38,399 nt of DNA from Jannaschia seohaensis (GTDB lineage: Bacteria > Pseudomonadota > Alphaproteobacteria > Rhodobacterales > Rhodobacteraceae), in NCBI RefSeq assembly GCF_900116765.1, contig NZ_UETC01000025.1, forward strand, positions 1-38,399, in the 5' to 3' direction. The notes beneath the pieces are model-generated. The model worked only from the letters and a program-made list of their open reading frames with translations. It did not search any database and was not told the DNA's origin. Shown here piece after piece: positions 26,412 to 33,505 of this stretch. How positions within the stretch are numbered: position 1 is the stretch's first letter; each line of letters begins with the position of its first letter. Made by a program: the position numbers and the translations under genes.

Positions 26412-29273
26412 TTAGCGCTCTCCCTGGGGCTGAACGGCCGGTTGTCTTGGGTCGAAATCCATCGGGTCCGGATTGAGCGTCTCTCCCGCGAAGCGCGCGA
26501 TCCGGCTCAACGAGTAAAGCATCAGCATCACGGCGCCCAGAACAGTCAGGAACACGCCCAGGTCGAACAGCGCCGCGGTCGCCAATTCGAACTCCTCGAT
26601 GGGGGGCAGATGCACATAGGTGTAGGAACTCGTCAGGAAGGGCCGGCCCGCGAGCCACGACCCCACGCCCGTCAGACCCGCGATGACCACGCCGAGGCCG
26701 ATCATGGTGTGATATTCGATCTTCTTGCGCTCCTGCGTCCAGGCGAAGCCCGAGGCCATGTACTGCATCAGCAGCGCGATGGAGATCACCAGCCCGGCCA
26801 CGAAGCCGCCGCCCGGCTCGTTATGGCCGCGCAGGAAGATATAGAGCCCGACGACGACTGCGATGGGCATCAGCACCCGCGTGACCACGACCATCATCAG
26901 CGGATGGCGGTCGCGCGACCGGTTCCGCGAATAGTCGGTGTTCTTGAGCCGCCGCCCCGCCGGACCGTCGAGCAAGGCATGCATCAGCGCGTAGATCACG
27001 AAGCCGGCGATGCCCAGCACGATGATCTCGCCATAGGTATCGTAGCCTCGGAAATCGACGAGGATGACGTTGACGACATTGGTGCCGCCGCCGCCTTCAT
27101 AGCTGTTGGCGATGTGGAAATCCGAGATCGTATCGATGTCGCGCCGCAGGAAAGCATAGGCGAGCCCCGCCACGCCGAGCCCCGCCGCGCCTGCGATCGC
27201 CCCATCCCGGACACGCCGCACGGTGGAGCTTTCCACCGGCGTCGTCTGAGGCATGTAGTGCAGCGCGAGCAACAGCAACATGATCGTCACGGTCTCGACC
27301 GAGATCTGCGTGAGCGCGAGATCGGGCGCCGAGAGATAGGCGAAGCCGGCGGAAATCGACAGACCGATGACGCCCAGGACGGTAAGCGCGAGGAAGCGCT
27401 GGCGATGCTGCAGGACGACGAAGCCCGTCGCCACCACCAGCATGATCCATCCCACCGCGATCACCGGCGGCACAGGCAGCAGGCCGCGCGTCGGCTCGGA
27501 CAGGCCCGCGCCGGCATAGGCGATCCAGCCGAGGCCGACGGCCGTCACGGTGAAGATCGCGAGATAGCGGCTGATGGCGCCGTTATGGCCGAGTTCGGTG
27601 ATGCGGCGGGTCAGCGTGACGGCGCCCGCCACGAGCGCGTCGAAGATCGCCTTGGCTTCGGGCCGCGGCGCGGCGAGCCACGCCCGGTCGAGCGGCCGAT
27701 GCAGCGCCAGCAGAGCCAGACCGCCGAGCACCGCGATGCCGGACATGTAGAGCGCGGGCGTGACCCCGTGCCAGATCTTCAGATGCGGCTCCAACTCCGC
27801 GCCCGTGACCGCGCTGGCCGCCGCGGCCACGATCCCATCGGCGAGGAAGGGCGCGAGACCGATCACGACCACCAACACCGCCAGCAGCGCGGGCGCGGCC
27901 CACATCCCGAAGGGCGGATCATGCGGCTTGTGCGGGTAATCGTCCCGAACGGGCCCGAGGAAGACATGGGCGATGAAGCGGAACGAGTAGGCGACCGACA
28001 GAAGCGCGCCCAGCGTCGCAAGCACGGGAACGACATAGTGGCTGTCGAGCCACGTCGTGTGGGAGGCCTCCTCCAGCATCATCTCCTTGGACAGGAAGCC
28101 GTTGAAGAGCGGGATCCCGGCCATCGACAGCGCCGCCACGGTTCCGATGACGAAGGTGACGGGCATGAGATGGCGCAGCCCTCCGAGGCGCTTGATGTCG
28201 CGCGTATGGGTCTCGTGATCGACGATGCCCGCCGTCATGAAGAGCGCGGCCTTGAAGGTCAGGTGGTTGATGATGTGGAACACCGCCGCGACCGCCGCCG
28301 CCTCCGTCCCGAAGCCCAGCAGCATGGTCAGAAGGCCCAGATGGCTGACCGTCGAGAAGGCCAGCAGCGCCTTCAGATCGTCCTTGAACAGCGCGATAAG
28401 CGCGCCGAGCACCATGGTCACAAGGCCCGTCGTCGCCACGATATAGAACCAGGCATCGGTGCCCGAAAGCACGGGCCACATCCGCGCCATCAGGAAGACG
28501 CCCGCCTTCACCATCGTGGCGGAGTGCAGATAGGCGGAGACCGGAGTCGGCGCGGCCATCGCGTGCGGCAGCCAGAAATGGAACGGGAACTGGGCCGATT
28601 TGGTGAAGGCGCCCAGCAGGATCAGGATCAGCGCGGGCAGATACCACTCCGACGCCCGGATCGCCTCACCCGCCTGGAGGATATCGGTGAGGTTGTAGCT
28701 GCCCGCGATGTTTCCGAGGATCAGCATTCCGCCGATCATCGCCAGCCCGCCCCCGCCGGTCACGGTCAAGGCCATCCGCGCGCCCTGGCGCCCCTCTGGG
28801 AGGTGCTTCCAATAGCCGATCAACAGGAAGGACGACAGCGAGGTCAGCTCCCAGAAGATCAGCAGAAGCAGGATGTTATCCGAGATGACGATCCCCAGCA
28901 TCGCGCCCTGAAAGAGCAGCAGATAGGTATAGAATTGCCCCATCGGGTCCTCGCCCGACAGGTAGAAGCGCGCATAGAGCGTGATCAGAAGCCCGACGCC
29001 CAGGATCATGCAGGCAAAGAGCAATCCGAGCCCGTCGAGAAAGAACGACACCGACAGGCCGAGTTGCGGAAGCCACTCGATCTCGCCCTGGATCACCTCC
29101 CCGCGCAGAACCGCCGGCGCCAGTGTTAGCAGCATGGTCAGTGCGACAAATGTCGGCACCGCGGTCGAAATCGCGCAAACGGTCCGCCCGGCGCGGATCA
29201 TCAGCCCCGGGACGAGGGCCCCAAGGAAAGGCAGCAGCGCGATGACAAAAAGGAGGTGTCCCCCGAGGCTCAT
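26412..29273 (-). CDS. mrpA: Mrp Na+/H+ antiporter fused subunit AB
   Basis: A 953-residue fusion of MrpA and MrpB, the arrangement usual in proteobacteria (PhaAB). The NuoL-like core has the key Glu in FWELTSLSSFLLIGYW and Lys in GAFTKSAQFPFHFWLP, with HSATMVKAGVFL after it. A C-terminal MrpA extension follows, and the last about 140 residues match MrpB (RGHNEPGGGFVAGL, then PIEEFELATAALFDLGVFL). The operon order AB-C-D-E-F-G is complete, so the cell should make a working secondary Na+/H+ (possibly K+/H+) antiporter for pH and salt tolerance. The start at 29273 has an AAGG-type site upstream. This is the first gene of the operon. Confidence 0.95.
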   Translation of the reverse strand: MSLGGHLLFVIALLPFLGALVPGLMIRAGRTVCAISTAVPTFVALTMLLTLAPAVLRGEVIQGEIEWLPQLGLSVSFFLDGLGLLFACMILGVGLLITLYARFYLSGEDPMGQFYTYLLLFQGAMLGIVISDNILLLLIFWELTSLSSFLLIGYWKHLPEGRQGARMALTVTGGGGLAMIGGMLILGNIAGSYNLTDILQAGEAIRASEWYLPALILILLGAFTKSAQFPFHFWLPHAMAAPTPVSAYLHSATMVKAGVFLMARMWPVLSGTDAWFYIVATTGLVTMVLGALIALFKDDLKALLAFSTVSHLGLLTMLLGFGTEAAAVAAVFHIINHLTFKAALFMTAGIVDHETHTRDIKRLGGLRHLMPVTFVIGTVAALSMAGIPLFNGFLSKEMMLEEASHTTWLDSHYVVPVLATLGALLSVAYSFRFIAHVFLGPVRDDYPHKPHDPPFGMWAAPALLAVLVVVIGLAPFLADGIVAAAASAVTGAELEPHLKIWHGVTPALYMSGIAVLGGLALLALHRPLDRAWLAAPRPEAKAIFDALVAGAVTLTRRITELGHNGAISRYLAIFTVTAVGLGWIAYAGAGLSEPTRGLLPVPPVIAVGWIMLVVATGFVVLQHRQRFLALTVLGVIGLSISAGFAYLSAPDLALTQISVETVTIMLLLLALHYMPQTTPVESSTVRRVRDGAIAGAAGLGVAGLAYAFLRRDIDTISDFHIANSYEGGGGTNVVNVILVDFRGYDTYGEIIVLGIAGFVIYALMHALLDGPAGRRLKNTDYSRNRSRDRHPLMMVVVTRVLMPIAVVVGLYIFLRGHNEPGGGFVAGLVISIALLMQYMASGFAWTQERKKIEYHTMIGLGVVIAGLTGVGSWLAGRPFLTSSYTYVHLPPIEEFELATAALFDLGVFLTVLGAVMLMLYSLSRIARFAGETLNPDPMDFDPRQPAVQPQGER

Positions 29274-29733
29274 GGTCTCGCCTTACCTTCGTGTTGTTCA
29301 GACCCGAGGCTATCGGGCGGATCGGGAGGCTACAACCAACCGTTTTGCTGCGCAGCCACGGCTGCGGCCCCCGGACCCGAAAGATCGCCCTGCCCGGCGA
29401 CCGCACGGTCCCGCGCTTCGGTCCCGAACCTGCCCCCGGAAAGACATCCATCAGTCCCCATTCGGGCGTCTGCGACGGACTGCGTCCCTGGAGACGCCCC
29501 CTGGTTCGGCGAGCCGGTCGAGACCTGGAGGCCTGTTCCCGAGGGCATGGACCGGCCCGGCTGGACAGACCGGCCCCACCCGGAACGGCACGTCAGCGCG
29601 GCCCCGCCCTTCGATGGGCACTGTCCGGGAGGCTGCTCAGGATTGAGACCGTCCGGGCCATCCGTTCGGCGGCATGCGGCGCCTCACGGCTTTGTCGGTT
29701 GACGGAAAGGATCGTTCCGCGATTCGTTGAAGG
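29274..29733. other. divergent intergenic region between mrpAB and the DUF1194 gene
   Basis: These 460 bases should hold the mrp operon promoter (leftward) and that of the DUF1194 gene (rightward). A ten-base palindrome GCTGCGCAGC sits at 29347-29356. I could not place a convincing -35/-10 pair. The open frames here have no recognisable family. Confidence 0.45.
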
Positions 29734-30537
29734 ATGATCCGCACCGCGCTCTTCACGATTGCCACTTCGGCCGCGCTCTGGGGCACGCCCGGCCCTTCCT
29801 CCGCGATGGAAGTCGACCTGGAGCTTGTTCTTCTCGTCGATGTCTCGCGGTCGATGACCGAGCGTGAACTCGAGATTCAGAGGCAAGGCTACGCGGCCGC
29901 CCTGCGGTCGGACGACGTCTTCGCCGCCATTCGGTCGGGTCTGCTGCAACGGGTGGCTCTGACTTACGTTGAATGGGCCGGCACTCAGGACGTGGTCGTC
30001 GATTGGAGGCTTCTGGAAACACGCGCGGATCTCGATGATTTTGCGCATGTCCTGACCACGCGCTTCGATCCTGCGCTTCGCCGCACCTCGATCTCCGAAG
30101 CCCTGATATTCGGGGCCGAGATGATCGAAAACAACGCGTTCTATGGCCTGCGCAAGGTGATCGACGTGTCTGGCGACGGCCCCAACAATCAGGGTCGCCC
30201 GGTCCTGGAGGCGCGGGACGCGGTGCTGTCGCAATCTATCGTCATCAACGGCTTGCCGCTGATGACGCGCGAGGGGATGGGCAGTCAGTGGCACCTCGAG
30301 GACCTCGACATCTATTACAGGAGCTGCGTCATCGGCGGTCCGGGCTCCTTCGTGATCCCAGTGCTTGACTGGCAAGACTTCGCGGAAGCCGTGCGCCGCA
30401 AGCTGGTGCTCGAAATCGCGTTGGTGCCGTCGTTCGAGCAAGTCGTGCCAGTGCAATACAGCCCGGAGACACCCTATGACTGCCTGGTCGGGGAGAAGGC
30501 CTGGGAGCGGCGCCAACAATATTGGTCCCTGCCCTGA
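29734..30537 (+). CDS. secreted DUF1194 von Willebrand-type protein
   Basis: A 267-residue protein with a signal peptide (about 1-24, ending PSSA) and a VWA-like domain of the DUF1194 family common in Rhodobacterales. The metal-site motif is DVSRS at 36-40; other family marks are VALTYVEWAG, TSISEALIFGAEMI and VIDVSGDGPNNQG. Two cysteines (YRSCVIGG and YDCLVGE) could form a disulfide. The function of the family is unknown; a periplasmic or extracellular metal-dependent binding role is likely. A stop codon lies three bases before the AGG that precedes the ATG, so the start cannot move upstream; the only purine-rich site, GAAGG, abuts the ATG. Confidence 0.88.
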   Translation: MIRTALFTIATSAALWGTPGPSSAMEVDLELVLLVDVSRSMTERELEIQRQGYAAALRSDDVFAAIRSGLLQRVALTYVEWAGTQDVVVDWRLLETRADLDDFAHVLTTRFDPALRRTSISEALIFGAEMIENNAFYGLRKVIDVSGDGPNNQGRPVLEARDAVLSQSIVINGLPLMTREGMGSQWHLEDLDIYYRSCVIGGPGSFVIPVLDWQDFAEAVRRKLVLEIALVPSFEQVVPVQYSPETPYDCLVGEKAWERRQQYWSLP

Positions 30538-31038
30538 CCCGAGGAGCCCTGGCATGAAATGGGAATGACAGCGCGCCCGTCCGGTCCCAGTTCCGTTGAA
30601 CCGCGCCGCTTCCCGGGTTCGAATGCCCCCGCTCTCGTTGCCCAGGCGCGGGAAGGCCATCAGTCCCTCCGACCCGCCCTGCCATAGCCCATCCCCGGGC
30701 CGCATCGCGACCCGACGGGACCAGCGCGCGCCTCCCGCCCTCTCCGCAACCGCCCTCATCGGCAGCGTCGCATGCCGGGCTAAAGGAGCCCGCAAGCCAC
30801 GGCCGTCCCAACCTCGATCAGAGACTTGAGACAGCGGCGTGGCTCTGGGGCACAAATCGGTTGACGGCCGAGGTTCCCTTTCACCGGAGGGGCTTATCCC
30901 ACAGTGTCCGTGACGGGTATACCGGGCGCGGTGTAGCCGTTCAGCATGGCGATCCGGACCCGAAGCTCTGCGGCCTGGCGGTCGAGGGCAGATCGCTGCG
31001 CCCCGAGCCACCTTCCCCTCACAGGCCCCGGTCGGATG
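30538..31038. other. convergent intergenic region, possible gene remnant
   Basis: These 501 bases lie between two convergent genes. On the minus strand, about 31010-30895, the frame reads a helical-looking tail (ALDRQAAELRVRIAMLNGY, then a short end and TAA) in a frame that is not used by the neighbouring gene. It could be the 3' remnant of a lost gene or chance. A GGGTTCGAAT at about 30616 resembles a tRNA T-loop but does not fold as one. Nothing else is recognised. Confidence 0.3.
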
Positions 31039-33477
31039 TCAGTCGATGCCCGGGATTGCCTGGACCTCGATCCTGTAGCGCTCGGTGGATCGCGCGTTGT
31101 CGTTGCCGTCCGCGACCTCGATGATGTAGCGACCGGGGACGAGACCGTCGATCTCGGCGACGGTATCTCCGCCCTCCGCCAGTGGCGCATTCCAGCCCGA
31201 AACAACGGCGCCGCCTTCGTTTCGCAGTCGGAAGTGCAGGTCGAGTTCTGCGGGGACGGATGTGAGCGCGACCCGCAGCCCTCCGGGCGCGTCGAGCGTC
31301 ACGGCGAACCAGTCACGGTCATCCTCGGGAAAGATCGCGGCCTCCCGGGGCGTGCCCAGGGTCAGCGCCGCCGCGGTGCCGGATCCGTCACTGGGCTCGG
31401 TCGTGTCGCCGGTCGGGGTAAAGGCCGTCGACAGGCGGTAGGGCTCGGCGCTGCGGGCATTGTCGCCCCCGTCGGCCAGTTCCAGCAGATAGCGCCCCGC
31501 GCGCGGAAGGTCGATCACGGTGCGCGTCGGCCCTCCGGCGGCAAGCGGCGCGGCCCAGCCGGTGATCGTCTCCTTATCCGCGTTCCAGGCCCGCACCACG
31601 ATGTCCAGTTCGGGCGCGACCTCGGACGCCTCGACGCTGAGCGCGCCCTGGTCGCCAACCTCAATGGCATACCAATCGCGATCGCCGCGGGGCAGGATAT
31701 TGGCCTGCACGTCCGCCCCCGCGGTCAACCGCGTTGCATCCCCAAAGCGGTTGTTCGGCTCGCCGCGATCGGCGGTCGCGGCGAGAGAGACCTGGAGATC
31801 GTAGGGCGCGGCGCTGCGCGCGTTGTCGCCGCCGTCGCGTAGTTCCAGGTACCAGCGGCCAGGATGCGGGATGTCCACCACCTGCACGTTATCGCCGCCC
31901 TCGCGCAGCGGAGAGAACCAGCCGGCCAGGACGTCGCGGTCTTCAGACCAGACCCGGAAGACGACGTCGAGCTCCGGGGGAGGCGACGTGATGGAGACTG
32001 TCAGCGCCCCCTGCTCCGGCAGGTCGAGCGCATACCAGTCCGCATCGGCCCTCGGCAGGATCGCCGCCTCGACAGGGGTGTCGAGTGCCAGGGGCTGCGC
32101 CGTGCCGGCGGACACGTTCGGCTCTCCGCTGTCGGGCGTCGGCGTGAAAGCCGTGGTCAGGGTGTAGGGCAATGCGCTGCGGGCGTCGTCGCCGCCGTCG
32201 CGCAGTTCGATCAGGTAGGTCCCAGGCCGCGGCAGGTCGGTGACGCCGGCCAGGTCCGCGCCCGGGCCGATCGGGCGATACCAGCCGGCCAGCACGTCTT
32301 TGTTCGCGGTCCAGACCCTGTAATGCAGGTCGAGCTCGGGCGCGACATCGCCCAAGATCACGTCGAGCGCGCCCTGATGGTCGACGGTGACCGCGTACCA
32401 ATCCACGTCGCCCCGAGGCAGGATGGCATCCTGAACCGAGGCACCGATGACCAGCGGGTGGGCGAGGTCGAATCGGTCGTTGGGCTCTGTCGCGTCCGGC
32501 GTCGCGGTGAAGCTGGCGGTGACGGCGTAAGGTTCGACCGAGCGGGCGTTGTCCCCGCCGTCGCGCAACTCGATCCAGTAGTCTCCGGCGGCGGGCAAGT
32601 CCGCCGTGCCGCTGGTTTCGCCGCCCTCCCGCGCCGGAGCGGTCCAGTTCTGCAAGACCGCGCGTTCCGCGCTCCAGACCCGGTAAGTGACATCGAGGGT
32701 CTCGGGCACGTCCGTTACCATCAGCGCCAGTTCGCCGGCGTGATCGACCGTCACGCGGTACCAGTCCACGTCGCCCTCGGGCAGGATCGTGGCCCGAAGA
32801 GGCCCGGCCATCGGCAAGCGCAGGGCGGTCGCGGCGGCGAAGCTGTTATTCGGCTCACCCGCGTCATCCGTCGCGGTGAAGGCGAAAGACAGCGCGTAGT
32901 CGGCGTCCGAGAACGCGTCGTCGCCCCCGTCCCGCAACTCAAGCCAGTAGCGCCCCGGCTCCGGCAGGTCGATCACCGCGCGCAACTCCGCGCCCTGCCG
33001 CATCGGACGGAACCAGCCCGACAACACGTCCTTGTTGCGGGTCCAGGCCCGGAGACTGAGATCCAACTCGCTCGGAACGGCGGTCGTGCTGACGATCAGT
33101 TCGCCCTGCCGGGGCACCTCGATCATGAACCAATCGACGTCGTCCTCGGGCGTGATACGGCCCGTGACGGGCCCGGATGGCGAGACCCGATTGGCCTGCG
33201 AGAACTTGTCGTTCGGCTCGTCCTCGGCGCTCATCAGCGGGGTCAGACCGCTCACCCCAGTCGCGGCCGCCAGCGCGCCGGTCAATGAGGCCGGATCGTC
33301 GGACGCGTGGTAGGTTCCGCCCGCGGCCTCGGCCATGCGTCGCAGCTGATCCTCGGCCGAGCCAGAGACCTCCATGCCGATGATGTGCACCTCGATCTCG
33401 ATCTCGCCTGGGACCTGCGCAGCGGCCGCGCCGGCGAGGACCAGCACCACGATCAACACTGGGAAAATCCGGGTCAT
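31039..33477 (-). CDS. secreted protein: VWA C-terminal-like segment plus six PPC-like repeats
   Basis: An 812-residue protein. A clear signal peptide covers 1 to about 20 (MTRIFPVLIVVLVLAGAAAA). Residues 25 to about 75 (IEVHIIGMEV, then QLRRMAEAAGGTYH) look like the last strand and helices of a VWA domain, with no metal-site motif. Six repeats follow from residue 87, each opening EPN (EPS in the sixth), with DWY, a Trp-Pro stretch and a closing ELRDGGDNARS-type motif, resembling bacterial pre-peptidase C-terminal (PPC) domains. EPN starts are at 87, 208, 331, 452, 573 and 694. GGAG lies eight bases before the ATG at 33477; an ATG at 33495 is possible. The upstream gene encodes the matching VWA N-terminal part and ends 28 bases before this start. 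Function is unknown. Confidence 0.85.
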   Translation of the reverse strand: MTRIFPVLIVVLVLAGAAAAQVPGEIEIEVHIIGMEVSGSAEDQLRRMAEAAGGTYHASDDPASLTGALAAATGVSGLTPLMSAEDEPNDKFSQANRVSPSGPVTGRITPEDDVDWFMIEVPRQGELIVSTTAVPSELDLSLRAWTRNKDVLSGWFRPMRQGAELRAVIDLPEPGRYWLELRDGGDDAFSDADYALSFAFTATDDAGEPNNSFAAATALRLPMAGPLRATILPEGDVDWYRVTVDHAGELALMVTDVPETLDVTYRVWSAERAVLQNWTAPAREGGETSGTADLPAAGDYWIELRDGGDNARSVEPYAVTASFTATPDATEPNDRFDLAHPLVIGASVQDAILPRGDVDWYAVTVDHQGALDVILGDVAPELDLHYRVWTANKDVLAGWYRPIGPGADLAGVTDLPRPGTYLIELRDGGDDARSALPYTLTTAFTPTPDSGEPNVSAGTAQPLALDTPVEAAILPRADADWYALDLPEQGALTVSITSPPPELDVVFRVWSEDRDVLAGWFSPLREGGDNVQVVDIPHPGRWYLELRDGGDNARSAAPYDLQVSLAATADRGEPNNRFGDATRLTAGADVQANILPRGDRDWYAIEVGDQGALSVEASEVAPELDIVVRAWNADKETITGWAAPLAAGGPTRTVIDLPRAGRYLLELADGGDNARSAEPYRLSTAFTPTGDTTEPSDGSGTAAALTLGTPREAAIFPEDDRDWFAVTLDAPGGLRVALTSVPAELDLHFRLRNEGGAVVSGWNAPLAEGGDTVAEIDGLVPGRYIIEVADGNDNARSTERYRIEVQAIPGID
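31042..33219 (-). repeat. six tandem PPC-like repeats of about 363 bp
   Basis: Unit starts (coding direction) are at 33219, 32856, 32487, 32124, 31761 and 31398, giving spacings of 369 once and 363 otherwise; the last unit is 357 bases. At protein level the units share EPN, (I/L)(L/F)P-x-x-D-x-DW(Y/F), PELDL-like strands and (D/N)ARS. Confidence 0.92.
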
Positions 33478-33505
33478 GGTCTGGCTCCGTTGCATGGTGA
33501 CACGC

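Noticed and set aside
24495-29129. Long plus-strand open frames opposite the mrp genes
   Set aside because: The minus strand encodes well-conserved Mrp subunits with essential Glu/Lys residues; the opposite frames are rich in His, Arg, Asp and Gln without hydrophobic core or family motif.
26412-29273. MrpA-MrpB fusion as a novelty
   Set aside because: This fusion (PhaAB) is the usual arrangement in proteobacteria.
30570-30660. tRNA-like T-loop GGGTTCGAAT
   Set aside because: The flanking bases do not form a five-pair T stem, and no matching acceptor strand is found 70-90 bases upstream on either strand.
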